Shown: positions 1-8,274, counted from the stretch's first letter. The stretch is DNA of 64,000 nt from Candidatus Desulfarcum epimagneticum (GCA_900659855.1 CAACVI010000045.1:124985-188984); one strand, 5' to 3'. Program-made: numbers and translations. The notes: generated by a model not told the origin, from the letters alone.

Positions 1-2
1 GG

Positions 3-692
3 AAAAACGCCCTGGTTTTAAGCCTTGTCCGAAGCGCCGCCGCTTTAAACGCCCCGACCGTGATTTTTGACTCAGGGGGGGCGTTTGGAGAAATCTCATC
101 CCTGGGAAACCCGGAATCCCATGATTTCGACATTGACAAAAAAAGCATGCAGACCTGGAGAAAACCGGGCGTGGAGCCGGGCCGCCTCTTCCGGGAGCGG
201 GAATCGTCCATCCAGGGGTTTGCGAAAATTCATGCGCCGGTGTTTGACGCCTCGGGCATGATCGCCAATTTCAAAGTTCTGGATGAGCTGATGGTCCGGG
301 TCTGCCGAACCCTTATTCAATGGATGAAAAACAGGCCCGACGCCCCCGGCGTCCTGAACGGGCTGCTCATCTTTGACGAGGCGTCCCGCTTCATCCCCGC
401 CTCGGGCAAGGGCGAGTCCCCCCCGCTCATCCGGGAGCTGATCGAAATGGCGCGAAAAAAGGGTTTCGGGCTGATTTTCGCCACAGAATCGCCCGGGGAT
501 GTGAGCCTGGATCTCATGGACCGGCGCTCATGCTACTTTCTCGGAAAGGCCAGCTCGCCTGCGGCCATCAATATCATCAACAGCCGCCGAAAGCCCCATA
601 AGCGCGACAACGGGGACATTCCCCGCCTTCCCGGCGGAAAATTCCATTTCGTGGGGCCCGGCGGAATGGAATATGTCTTCCAGGTTCGGTGA
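3..692 (+). CDS. HerA/DUF87-like ATP-binding protein, 5' end cut by window
   Basis: The frame is open from the first bases of the window, and the readable part begins GKNALVLSLV, which looks like the tail of a Walker A motif and the helix after it. A Walker B-type strand, GLLIFDEASRFIP, lies near residue 120 of the visible part, followed by the motif FATESPGDV. This order fits the C-terminal half of a HerA/VirB4-type hexameric ATPase. The protein ends VFQVR at 692. A GTG at 60 could be read as a start but would remove the P-loop, so the gene almost certainly begins left of the window. Substrate and partner cannot be told from this fragment. No gene follows on the + strand before the palindromic element and the tRNAs. 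Confidence 0.7.
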   Translation, partial: KNALVLSLVRSAAALNAPTVIFDSGGAFGEISSLGNPESHDFDIDKKSMQTWRKPGVEPGRLFRERESSIQGFAKIHAPVFDASGMIANFKVLDELMVRVCRTLIQWMKNRPDAPGVLNGLLIFDEASRFIPASGKGESPPLIRELIEMARKKGFGLIFATESPGDVSLDLMDRRSCYFLGKASSPAAINIINSRRKPHKRDNGDIPRLPGGKFHFVGPGGMEYVFQVR

Positions 693-769
693 GCGGGCGA
701 TTTTTTAAAAAAAAATGCCGAAATCCCTTGAAAACCGCCCGACGATCTGATATGGTCCCGTTTTCGACA

Positions 770-928
770 AGGGTTCACTCAAAAATTAGTTTACAATTTT
801 GGGAGTTAAGTCGCCTGGCTGACAAGGCGTGAAAACTTGAGGCATATCGGGATATGCCGAGTTTTCATAACGCGGTCAGGCAGGATGAATGGGCTTCCAA
901 AATGTAAAGTTATTTTTGAGTGAGCCCT
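770..928. repeat. Palindromic MITE-like element upstream of tRNA-His
   Basis: The two ends are imperfect inverted repeats of about 35 bases: AGGGTTCACTCAAAAATTAG on the left, and AGGGCTCACTCAAAAATAAC reading inward on the right. Inside is a second palindrome with GAAAACTT...AGTTTTC arms around GGCATATC/GATATGCC. The inner order AAGGCGTG - GAGGCATA - TATGCCGA - AACGCGG is shared with the element at 50638-50762. It has no coding capacity. It could be a non-autonomous transposable element or a transcribed hairpin. Confidence 0.65.
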
Positions 929-937
929 AAACCTTGT

Positions 938-1014
938 GGTGGGTGTAGCTCAGCTGGTAGAGCGCCGGGTTGTGGCCCCGGTTGTCGAGGGTTCAAGTCC
1001 CTTCACTCACCCCA
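938..1014 (+). tRNA. tRNA-His (GTG)
   Basis: The sequence folds as a complete cloverleaf. The acceptor stem GTGGGTG pairs with CACTCAC with one G-U pair. The extra G-1 opposite C73, which is specific for histidine, is present at 938, and CCA is encoded at 1012-1014. The anticodon loop is TTGTGGC, with anticodon GTG. The D-loop carries GG and the T-arm is GAGGG-TTCAAGT-CCCTT. Confidence 0.95.
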
Positions 1015-1038
1015 TTTTTTTCCTCCGACTTCCCCCAC

Positions 1039-1115
<77 letters not shown>

Positions 1116-1515
1116 GTTTGAGTTTGTTGGGTTTTTGGGGTTCATGGCGCTTGTTGAGTTCCCCCATCCTTCGATTTCCTGCGCAAATTCTTTCTGTTTT
1201 CAAAAAAATCGGCGCTGTTTCATACCGCCGAAGACATATTCCCCGCGCGGATCGGTTATTTTATTGGTAGAAAAAACAGCCCGATATTGTTAAACATTTT
1301 TCCCAATGACCCTGTTGATTTTTCGGGAAGCTGTTTTTCTATGAGCGTCTCATCATATCTTTTTGTATTTCGTCAGGAATCCTGAGCATGATATTTATGG
1401 CCTTATACCGCAAAAAGTGTGCTGTGATCCGGTTGATTTTTTATGTTTGACATTGTTTTGTTTGTCAAGTAATTGTTTTTCATTAACGATATACGAAAAA
1501 CTATACAATGACTTG

Positions 1516-1595
1516 TTCCCGGCGACTGCGTCGCCGGGAATCGCGGCGCTGGCTACGTCCAGTTCCCCGCCCGGCGCGCTCTACGCGCCGCGATT
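1516..1595 (+). promoter_or_regulatory. Two strong hairpins in the leader of the CDF transporter gene
   Basis: A perfect 10-bp hairpin lies at 1516-1540 (TTCCCGGCGA, loop CTGCG, TCGCCGGGAA). It is directly followed by an 11-bp inverted repeat, AATCGCGGCGC at 1539-1549 and GCGCCGCGATT at 1585-1595. The arms share two bases, so the hairpins could compete. No U-run follows either one, so an intrinsic terminator is not evident. The stretch sits 23 bases before the coding start and could control expression of the metal transporter, or could simply be GC-rich repeat DNA. Confidence 0.45.
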
Positions 1596-1617
1596 ATGCA
1601 AAAGGAAAGGAGAAAGA

Positions 1618-2835
1618 ATGCCCCAGGAAATTTTAACAACTGAGCAAAAGGAATTCAGACGTAAATGGGTTGTGCTTATCTCTGCCCTTGAGTCGCTGTT
1701 TGAGAGCGGTATTAAGATTTTTGCCGCGATCTATACAGGCAGCGCGGGCCTTTTGGCAGATTCTATTCATTCCGCAGCCGATGTCGCCGGGTCGTTTCTG
1801 GTCTGGATCGGGGTAAGGCTGGCTCCCCAAAAATTCAAACGTTTTCCTTTCGGATTCTACAAAATTGAGAACCTGCTGGCGTTAGCCATAGGTCTGGCCA
1901 TTCTGTACGGCGCATACGAGATTCTCCAGGTTTTCATTTCAGGGGGAAGCGTCTTGCCGAAAAATATCCCGGTCGGCATTGCCGCCGTTTTAGCCGGCAT
2001 GACGCTGGATTTTTTTTGGGGCCGATTTGAGGCAAAATCCGGCAGGCTGATCAACTCACCTGGCATTGAGGCAAGCGGCAATCATACGTTGTCAGATGTG
2101 TTCTCTTCATTGGTTGTCCTGATCGGCCTGGCAGGGGCGCTGTTTGGGGTAAACCTTGACCGCTGGGCCGCCTTGTTTGTCGCTTTAATAATTGTCAAGA
2201 TAGGGGGAGAGATCATCTGGGATAATCTCAAAGTTCTCCTTGATATTTCATTGGATGCTGAAAAAATAAAATCATACTCCCAACTGCTCTCTCGGCAGCC
2301 AGGAGTTACAAAAGTGAAAAAGATCTCTGGCCGAAATGCCGGTAGCTTCAGGTTTTTGCATCTTTCCCTCGGGATAAAAGCGTATGAAATTGAACAAGCC
2401 AAAAAGATTGTGATCAATTTAAAAAAGGCGCTCAAGGATAGCGACCCCGCCATTGACCAAATTTTTATCCAGTATACCCATGAGCTGCCTGCTGTCTTAA
2501 CCATTCTAATTCCCTCTGAAGAAGGCGGGAGGAAGGTGTCCGCTCATTTTGGCGATTCCAAGACTCTCACGATTCTTAAATATGATCAGGAATCAGGGAC
2601 GTATACTGATCTGACGACTGAACCCAACCCTTTTCGGGAAGATGATAAGCAGCGTGGCATTAAACTGGCGCATTACATATCTGACAAGGGGATCGATTCG
2701 GTTTGTTGTCAAAAGGACTTATCGGGCAAGGGGCCGGGGTTGTTATTGCATCAATTGGGCGTTGATTTGCGGCGCACAAAAATCAATGACATGGAAGAAC
2801 TGCTTGGCGACTATTTTGGCAATACTCAAAGTTGA
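1618..2835 (+). CDS. Cation diffusion facilitator with C-terminal NifX-like domain
   Basis: This 405-aa protein is predicted to export divalent metal ions across the inner membrane by proton exchange. Residues 1-290 are a CDF unit: HSAADVAGS in an early helix and NHTLSDVFSS later supply the HxxxD-type metal-site residues, among about six hydrophobic segments. From about residue 295, LIPSEEGGRKVSAHFGDS to the end resembles the NifX/NafY (dinitrogenase Fe-Mo cofactor) domain, which in other proteins binds metal clusters. The ATG at 1618 is chosen because AAAGGAG lies just upstream. The open frame reaches back to 1363, but only through the duplicated non-coding DNA. The stop codon overlaps the start of a repeat at 2832. 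Metal specificity is unknown. Confidence 0.85.
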   Translation: MPQEILTTEQKEFRRKWVVLISALESLFESGIKIFAAIYTGSAGLLADSIHSAADVAGSFLVWIGVRLAPQKFKRFPFGFYKIENLLALAIGLAILYGAYEILQVFISGGSVLPKNIPVGIAAVLAGMTLDFFWGRFEAKSGRLINSPGIEASGNHTLSDVFSSLVVLIGLAGALFGVNLDRWAALFVALIIVKIGGEIIWDNLKVLLDISLDAEKIKSYSQLLSRQPGVTKVKKISGRNAGSFRFLHLSLGIKAYEIEQAKKIVINLKKALKDSDPAIDQIFIQYTHELPAVLTILIPSEEGGRKVSAHFGDSKTLTILKYDQESGTYTDLTTEPNPFREDDKQRGIKLAHYISDKGIDSVCCQKDLSGKGPGLLLHQLGVDLRRTKINDMEELLGDYFGNTQS

Positions 2836-2884
2836 TGGCGTCGTAAAAAATCCGATCTACGGCGTTGCAGCGCTTATTTTTAAT
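2832..2884. repeat. Truncated GTCGTAAAAAA element (copy A)
   Basis: TTGATGGCGTCGTAAAAAA and the following GCAGCGCTTATTTTTAA match the left half of the elements at 16537 and 49785. The right half is missing. The sequence instead runs into a RAYT-type repeat at 2887, so this copy was probably truncated by that insertion or by the tRNA-block duplication. Confidence 0.6.
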
Positions 2885-2886
2885 GG

Positions 2887-2910
2887 AAAATAGGGGACAG
2901 GCAAATAGTA
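2887..2910 (+). repeat. RAYT-associated dispersed repeat, copy 1
   Basis: AAAATAGGGGACAGGCAAAT followed by AGTA. It is the outermost of seven copies of this motif; the others lie at 8891, 15080, 15143, 15208, 15305 and 17379, around the Y1 transposase gene. It abuts the start of the second tRNA block. Confidence 0.75.
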
Positions 2911-2914
2911 TTGT

Positions 2915-2991
2915 GCTGGGTGTAGCTCAGCTAGTAGAGCGCCGGGTTGTGGCCCCGGTTGTCTATGGTTCAAGTCCCTTCACTCACCCCA
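2915..2991 (+). pseudogene. Decayed tRNA-His copy
   Basis: Compared with 938-1014, the first acceptor base is C instead of G, which breaks the 1:72 pair. One D-loop G of the conserved GG is A. The T-stem is TATGG against CCCTT, which loses two pairs. The anticodon GTG and the encoded CCA remain. These changes in three separate arms suggest loss of function. Sequencing error is unlikely because the adjacent tRNA-Arg is unchanged. Confidence 0.75.
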
Positions 2992-3015
2992 TTTTTTTCC
3001 TCCGACTTCCCCCAC

Positions 3016-3092
<77 letters not shown>

Positions 3093-3512
3093 GTTTGAGT
3101 TCATTGGGTTTTTTGAGTTCATGGCGCTTGTTGAGTTCCCCCACCCTTCAATTTCCAACAAAAATTCTTCCTTTTTTCAAAAAATGCAGCGCCGTTTCAT
3201 ACCGCCAGGGACCTATTTCCCGCGCGGATCGGTTATTTTATTTGTTGCAAAAATAGCCTGATATTGTTAAACATTTTTCCCAATGACCCTGTTGATTTTT
3301 CGGGAAGCTGTTTTTCTATGAGCGTCTCATCATATTTTTTGTATTTCGCCAGAAATCCTGAGCATGATATTTATGGCCTTATACCGCAAAAAGTGTAATG
3401 TGATCCGGTTGGTTTTTATGTTTGACATTGTTTTGCTTGTCAAGTAATTATTTTTCATTAACCATATCGGAAAACTATACAGTCACTTGTTCCCGGCCCC
3501 GGCATGCTCACG

Positions 3513-3613
3513 CGCCGGAACAAGGAACTGGACCCGACCGCGCTCGTTAAATGGGACTATGCCTGCGACCTACTCCCCATCCGCCGTGCTCGCGGGTCAG
3601 CGCCGCGATTGGA
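3513..3613 (+). other. Possible degenerate attC-like hairpin
   Basis: The arm CTGGACCCGACCGCGCTCG near 3527 can pair, with bulges, with CGTGCTCGCGGGTCAG near 3587. That is the bulged-stem layout of an integron attC site. CCGGAAC lies at the left foot. The right foot GATTGGA fits the GTTRRRY rule poorly. The site precedes the HNH gene and would close an upstream cassette that is now lost. Confidence 0.3.
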
Positions 3614-3628
3614 GGACCAGAAATATAG

Positions 3629-4087
3629 ATGCCAAATGTCGAAACATTGTTGCTCACTGAAACTGATGGAGCTTGTGCCTATTGCGGGATCAAGGACTAC
3701 CGCGTACTGACAACCCATCACATTGAGCAACAGGAACCAAAAAATGAATCGTATGACAACAAAATCATCCTATGCCATAACTGTCATCATCTGCACCACC
3801 AGAATAAAGGCCCATCAAAAGACGACATAGTAGCTATCAAGAAACGCCTGATTTGCAAAGTTGTGACACAGTATGGTGTAAACGCGTTAAAAGAGAGCTA
3901 CCGAAAGGGTTTTGTTGCCGCTGCACCATATTTGGTTAACCATCTCGTCGAACTTGGTTTTCTGTTGCAAACCGACGTGTTGCATTCAATTGTTACGCCG
4001 AATCATGAACACGGTGCAGTCCAAGCTGCCGCATATGAACTTACCAAAAAGGGGCGGCGATTTTCTGAGAAATGGGGCTTTAAATAG
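3629..4087 (+). CDS. HNH endonuclease domain protein, likely gene cassette
   Basis: This 152-aa protein carries a compact HNH unit: CAYCG near residue 15, THHIEQQ near 28, and LCHNCHHLHH near 48. Two Cys pairs could bind structural zinc, and HH supplies the catalytic and metal-binding histidines. Known HNH proteins cut or nick DNA; the target here is unknown. The C-terminal half (about residues 70-152) has no recognised domain. GGAGG lies about 13 bases before the ATG. The gene is closed by an attC-like hairpin 9 bases downstream, and this spacing is typical of an integron cassette. A role in defence or in a mobile element is inference. Confidence 0.7.
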   Translation: MPNVETLLLTETDGACAYCGIKDYRVLTTHHIEQQEPKNESYDNKIILCHNCHHLHHQNKGPSKDDIVAIKKRLICKVVTQYGVNALKESYRKGFVAAAPYLVNHLVELGFLLQTDVLHSIVTPNHEHGAVQAAAYELTKKGRRFSEKWGFK

Positions 4088-4096
4088 GCAAAACAA

Positions 4097-4169
4097 GCTC
4101 CAACAAATCAGTTCACCCAACTATCATTTCGCTGCCGCTACATGATGGTGGGTGACTTTCACGTTGGGC
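4097..4169 (+). other. attC-like integron recombination site
   Basis: The left foot is CTCCAAC and the right foot GTTGGGC, which fits GTTRRRY except at one position. Between them, AGTTCACCCA..CTATCAT pairs with ATGATGGTGGGTGACTT, leaving unpaired bases as in real attC stems. The loop is about 15 bases. The site directly follows the HNH gene stop codon. Confidence 0.7.
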
Positions 4170-4224
4170 GCAAGTACAATGTTTTTGAAAACTATATAAA
4201 CGAGACTACGAGAGAGAGGCGGAA

Positions 4225-4758
4225 ATGCGAAACCGAGACAGAAGGTCGAGAGGGGGGATTCGGTTCGATGAAATTGCCAAGAGAATAACAGGAATCTCAA
4301 CCCCGATATTTGGTGTATCCTGGCAACCGCCTTCACTTGAGGTCGAGGTCGCCAGACGTCTATTGACATATCTGGAAGACCGGCGGGTTTTATATGTTGA
4401 CTATTTTGATGAGCGATTGCGGGACGTGGTCGAATCAGTTATTCAAATCAGAGCGAGACTTACTGATGATTTAGAGCATATAGATCGCTGTTGTGAACTG
4501 GCCAAATCGATCAGTAGCATGCGAGCAGCCTCTCGTAGGTTTCTTAACGAAGTACAAAGGATTGAAACCCGAAAAGTCTTGGTCTCGCTGTATCATTCAC
4601 GAGGCAACGAGACAGCGGCATACTTCTTTGGCGCACTTGGTGAACTACGAGCCACATTCGGCATTCATATAGCGCAAATCGCCGTTCGACACGGAATCGA
4701 TCTTGAAAAATCACTCGCATCAATTCTACCGGCGGATTCAACGGCAGAAAATCCTTGA
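4225..4758 (+). CDS. DUF6650-like protein of unknown function
   Basis: The protein has 177 aa, is soluble and largely helical, with the early motif FDEIAKRITGISTPIFGVSW followed by LEDRRVLY. This N-terminal pattern is one I associate with small proteins annotated DUF6650, but the match is from memory. No catalytic motif, signal peptide or membrane segment is seen. The start ATG follows a purine-rich GAGAGAGGCGG. It lies just after an attC-like site, so it is probably cassette cargo. Its own attC appears to be missing: the next reading frame, which lacks a start, begins 3 bases after the stop. Confidence 0.5.
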   Translation: MRNRDRRSRGGIRFDEIAKRITGISTPIFGVSWQPPSLEVEVARRLLTYLEDRRVLYVDYFDERLRDVVESVIQIRARLTDDLEHIDRCCELAKSISSMRAASRRFLNEVQRIETRKVLVSLYHSRGNETAAYFFGALGELRATFGIHIAQIAVRHGIDLEKSLASILPADSTAENP

Positions 4759-4761
4759 TGA

Positions 4762-5235
4762 CCTACTCATTACATTGAGTATTGGCATGAGCATGCGCCC
4801 GGTTACACGGTAAATGATAATGGCAAAAAAAATATCAAAAAATGGCTCCGCAAATTCTCGTTGGATGAAATTACTTATGCAATGGATGTAGCTGCCGAGT
4901 CATATTTGAAATTTGATGAGAATGGTACCTTGACATCCGAGTCATGGGAGGAAGCTTTTGCCAAAGTCCCAGGCATTTGTCGAGTAGAGCGTGACAGCAA
5001 AGAAAATCCAGATTTAAAAGATTTATATTACATTAGGGGTATAGCAAGAAACCGCTGCGGCTATTTCAACAATTACCAAGCGTTAAACTGGCTTAAAGCA
5101 GCACGAAGCTGGGATGTAGAAATGGATGAACTCAGAGAAATAGCCTGTAATTGCCGAAATTGGACAAATTTTAAAAATAAAACAATTGACGCAATTGAGT
5201 ATCAAAAAGAACTTCAGGGGTATGAAGAAGAATAG
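4762..5235 (+). pseudogene. Gene fragment without a start codon, cassette remnant
   Basis: The frame reads as plausible protein from immediately after two TGA stops (first words HYIEYWHEHAPGYTVND) through KKWLRKFSLDEITYAMDVA to the stop at 5235. The first possible start, a TTG at 4861, falls inside what looks like the conserved helix. The content resembles helical DnaD-like or phage accessory proteins with a W-x-x-K-F/Y-S-x-x-E pattern, but I cannot name the family. The 5' part was probably lost together with the attC site of the preceding gene by a deletion that joined two cassettes. An intact attC-like site follows. Confidence 0.55.
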
Positions 5236-5240
5236 AAAAT

Positions 5241-5331
5241 GTCGAACCATTGCATCCACCATACGGCAAGAAGCGCGGCGGCACTAACGCGGCAAGCTCG
5301 GGTGGGCCGCTGGTGATGCAGGTCGTTAGGC
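5241..5331 (+). other. attC-like integron recombination site
   Basis: The left foot is GTCGAAC and the right foot GTTAGGC, a perfect GTTRRRY. The inner arms GCATCCACC and GGTGATGC pair with one bulged base. The 91-base length is within the usual attC range. It ends 16 bases before the SIR2-like gene. Confidence 0.7.
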
Positions 5332-5346
5332 GCAAGACCGAACGGA

Positions 5347-6378
5347 GTGAGGACAGCATTGGAATTCACATCAGCACTCGAATCTAAGATTACCGAGCAA
5401 CTCCAATCGCAACGTGTTGGCTATCTATTAGGGGCTGGCTCGTCATACCTTAATGGTAATGGTTATCCGCTCTCCTTCGAGTTATGGGACAAGATCAAAG
5501 ACCACATTTCCGATGTTGAGAAGCGCGATGAAATACAACGAAAAATCGATTTTCCGGGAACTAAGGGCATAGAGCATGCCCTTGACTTGCTCGACGGTGG
5601 TGGACCGGAAGAAGGCGATCATCGCCACCTTGTGGCAAAGGCAATCGCCGACCTGTTCCTGCCCCTTGCTCCTCCGCTGGACTCTCATGTTGAGTTTGTA
5701 AGGCGAGGGGCAGCCAAATCGGTGCCGCACCTGAAAGTCTTCAACCTGAACTATGATCCGCTCATCGAGCGAGCAGCAGAACTCGGGGAGGTGCGCCTGT
5801 ACGATGGCTTTGCTGGACACGAGCATGCGTACTTTGATGCAGCTACTTTCGAAGAACGAATTTTCAGGGTCAGGGGAACCCACAAAGGGCGACAAACTGA
5901 TGAAACCGCAAAACCACTTCATCTGCTCAAATTGCATGGGTCTCTCGGATGGTATCACTGTGATACGCATGGTGTACGTCGTTGTGGCTTCGGCGTCTCT
6001 ATTCCAGATAACACCAAGCGTCTGATGATTCCTCCGCAACGGCGCAAGGCGGATGATACCATGACTCAACCCTATCAGGCATTGTGGTCTGCTTTTCGAG
6101 GCGCGCTCGGACAGGATCACAATCCCTTGCATCGCCTTGCCTGCATCGGCTACGGATTTTCGGATGAACACGTCAACACTGTCATCGAGAGCGCGCTCGC
6201 ACGAACTGACTTTACAGTGTTGATATTTGCAAAGGACTTGTCGGATGAAGCTTGGAATCGCTGGAGTGCAAAGAGCAACGTGATCATTGTGACCGAGGAT
6301 CGTTGCGCTATCAAGAGCGAAGTCGGAGCGGGACACCCCAACCTGTGGAAATTTGAATATCTCTCGAAAAGGATCTGA
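5347..6378 (+). CDS. SIR2-like NAD-hydrolase-type defence protein
   Basis: This 343-aa protein has the SIR2 nucleotide-binding loop YLLGAGSSYLNGNG near residue 25, FNLNYDPLIERA near 132 and KLHGSLGWY near 196, in the order seen in SIR2-like effectors that destroy NAD during phage attack. It stands 3 bases before a HerA-type ATPase gene. SIR2-HerA pairs are a described anti-phage system in which the ATPase ring assembles the effector; by gene order and motifs this pair belongs there. The start is drawn at GTG 5347. A TTG at 5359 with GAGG six bases upstream is an equally good or better start. The gene sits between two attC-like sites, so the pair looks like cassette cargo. NADase activity is inferred. 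Confidence 0.75.
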   Translation: MRTALEFTSALESKITEQLQSQRVGYLLGAGSSYLNGNGYPLSFELWDKIKDHISDVEKRDEIQRKIDFPGTKGIEHALDLLDGGGPEEGDHRHLVAKAIADLFLPLAPPLDSHVEFVRRGAAKSVPHLKVFNLNYDPLIERAAELGEVRLYDGFAGHEHAYFDAATFEERIFRVRGTHKGRQTDETAKPLHLLKLHGSLGWYHCDTHGVRRCGFGVSIPDNTKRLMIPPQRRKADDTMTQPYQALWSAFRGALGQDHNPLHRLACIGYGFSDEHVNTVIESALARTDFTVLIFAKDLSDEAWNRWSAKSNVIIVTEDRCAIKSEVGAGHPNLWKFEYLSKRI

Positions 6379-6381
6379 ACT

Positions 6382-8070
6382 ATGCCAAGCGAAACTAATA
6401 CCGTCATAGGGCATCTCGTTGATGTGCAAGGCAATCTGCTAACGGCAACTCTCGTTGAGGATGAACAGGGTCGTGTACCGACCATTACCATTGGGGACGA
6501 AGACATAACCGTAGGTCAGATTGGCTCCTATGTTGTCATTCGGCAGGGCTTGGTGCAGATTATCGCGATGGTTTCGAGGATGACCGAGCAGGAAGCACTT
6601 GCCGTACCGACTATTGAAACTCCCGGGGAGCCAGATGCGCGACTGCCCTACGCTAAGCGTATTGCCCGATTGACACCGATAGGTTCGATATCCACTGACG
6701 GCTACTTTGAGCGCGGAGTCGGTCAGTATCCGACAACTGGTGCTGAGGTTCACGCTATTGGATCCGCCGAGATCACGAAGATGTTCGAGCGGTTTCATGC
6801 CGAGGGGTTCACAGTCGGAGCACTGACGACCCACCCTTCAATCAAAATTTCTTTGTATGCCACCAATCTCTTCGGCAGGCATTTTGCTATTCTAGGTCAA
6901 ACCGGTTCAGGCAAGTCCTGGACAGTGGCCTCGGTCGTGCAGAAGACGGTTGCTGAGATGCCAAGGGCGCACATCATCATTCTAGACTTGCACGGGGAGT
7001 ATTGTTGGAAGTCGAAGGATGGGAAACACCACTACGCATTCGATGATACGATTGTTCGCCATGTGGATGCGAGAGAGTTGGAGATTCCTTACTGGCTAAT
7101 GACGTATGCGGAGCTCTGTGATCTCCTAATCGATCAAACTGACTTTAGCGCGCACAACCAGACAACTGTATTTCGAGACGCACTTAGTGAACAGAGACTC
7201 ATAGAGGGCAAGCGAATAGGACTAGAACGCACGACGCTCGACACTCCGGTTTATTTTGATATCGGAGAGATTCGCAAAGCTCTGGAGGCCAAGAATGGAT
7301 TAGTGCAGGGCGCGACAAAAATGATCAAGGGAACACTAACTGGAGCATTCGATAATTTCCTGATGCGACTTGATAGTAAACTGAATGATGTGAGATATGA
7401 TTTCCTCTTAAACCCAAAGAAACGAAATAACTCAGCCTCACTTTCAACACTGTTACGGGACTTCGTCGGTCTCGGGGAGTCCAAGGTCGCTGTCACTGTC
7501 ATCGACCTGTCCTCTGTTCCATTCGATGTCCGCCCGACAGTTGCTGCACAGATTGGCCGCCTTGCGTTTGAATTCAACTATTGGAATCCTGAGTATCGCG
7601 ACTTTCCGATTATGCTCATTTGTGAAGAAGCGCATTCGTACATCCCGCGCGAGAGCAAGAGCCAGTTTGCAGGCTCGCGAAAGTCGATGGAGCGCATTGC
7701 AAAGGAAGGCCGGAAGTACGGTGTAGGATTGGCCGTGGTAAGCCAGCGGCCGCACGAAGTCTCAGAGACTGTGCTCTCTCAATGCGGTACATTCATATGC
7801 CTGCGAGTCACGAACCCAGACGATCAGGCGTACATTCGAAAGCTTGTGCCAGAGAGCGAAGGTGATCTGGTGAGTGTCCTTGCTGGACTTGGGCGAGGCG
7901 AAGCACTTGTCCTTGGCGAAGCGATCCCGCTTCCAACTCGATTGAAATTCGCTGAACCAAGTCCCGCGCCAAACAGCAATGATATCGACTTTTACAACAA
8001 GTGGAAGGGCGGCCCGGAAGACCTGGATGTTGACGAAATAGTGAAACGGTGGCGCAGTCAGGAACGATGA
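6382..8070 (+). CDS. HerA-family ATPase of a SIR2-HerA pair
   Basis: The protein has 562 aa. Residues 1-100 form a beta-rich segment like the HAS-barrel of HerA proteins. Walker A GQTGSGKS is near residue 173. Walker B is IMLICEEAHSYIP near 411, and a sensor-like VVSQRP follows at about 451. RVTNPDDQAYI near 475 is also typical of this family. HerA proteins form hexameric rings, normally with NurA in archaea and with SIR2 or other effectors in bacterial defence. No NurA gene is present. AAGGA lies 8 bases before the ATG, and the 3-base gap to the SIR2 gene suggests translational coupling. Confidence 0.85.
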   Translation: MPSETNTVIGHLVDVQGNLLTATLVEDEQGRVPTITIGDEDITVGQIGSYVVIRQGLVQIIAMVSRMTEQEALAVPTIETPGEPDARLPYAKRIARLTPIGSISTDGYFERGVGQYPTTGAEVHAIGSAEITKMFERFHAEGFTVGALTTHPSIKISLYATNLFGRHFAILGQTGSGKSWTVASVVQKTVAEMPRAHIIILDLHGEYCWKSKDGKHHYAFDDTIVRHVDARELEIPYWLMTYAELCDLLIDQTDFSAHNQTTVFRDALSEQRLIEGKRIGLERTTLDTPVYFDIGEIRKALEAKNGLVQGATKMIKGTLTGAFDNFLMRLDSKLNDVRYDFLLNPKKRNNSASLSTLLRDFVGLGESKVAVTVIDLSSVPFDVRPTVAAQIGRLAFEFNYWNPEYRDFPIMLICEEAHSYIPRESKSQFAGSRKSMERIAKEGRKYGVGLAVVSQRPHEVSETVLSQCGTFICLRVTNPDDQAYIRKLVPESEGDLVSVLAGLGRGEALVLGEAIPLPTRLKFAEPSPAPNSNDIDFYNKWKGGPEDLDVDEIVKRWRSQER

Positions 8071-8074
8071 GCGG

Positions 8075-8134
8075 CACCTAGACTTTTGCAGCGGATCGCA
8101 AAAAGCCGCGCCCGCTGAAAAGCAACATTATAGC
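8075..8134 (+). other. Degenerate attC-like site after the SIR2-HerA pair
   Basis: CTTTTGCAGCGG pairs with CCGCTGAAAAG with one bulged G, the hallmark extrahelical base of attC. The feet CACCTAGAC and CATTATAGC only partly fit the consensus. It begins within 5 bases of the HerA gene stop. Confidence 0.55.
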
Positions 8135-8154
8135 TAAACGGAGTCAGATTATGA

Positions 8155-8274
8155 GTTGACTATGAAATTTTATCTTTCAAAGATTTTCACGAAGTAGTCG
8201 AGAGATACAAAGATAAAACTATTGTATATCGCGGTGTTAAATCTTGTAAATATGAGCTTATGCCTAAAATTTGA
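8155..8274 (+). pseudogene. FRG-domain gene fragment
   Basis: The frame reads SFKDFHEVVERYKDKTIVYR then GVKSCKYELMPKI and stops. This matches the start of the FRG domain (named for its F/Y-R-G motif), found in nuclease and defence proteins. Only about 40 codons are present. A TGA stands just upstream, and the nearby ATG at 8151 is out of frame. It is probably the stump of a cassette gene following the attC-like site. 8275-8449 holds no recognisable gene, only short direct repeats of GGGGATAAT. Confidence 0.5.

Noticed and set aside
3504-3710. Small frame overlapping the HNH gene start
   Set aside because: It spans the attC-like hairpin and runs into the HNH gene in another frame; no start signal or conserved motif.
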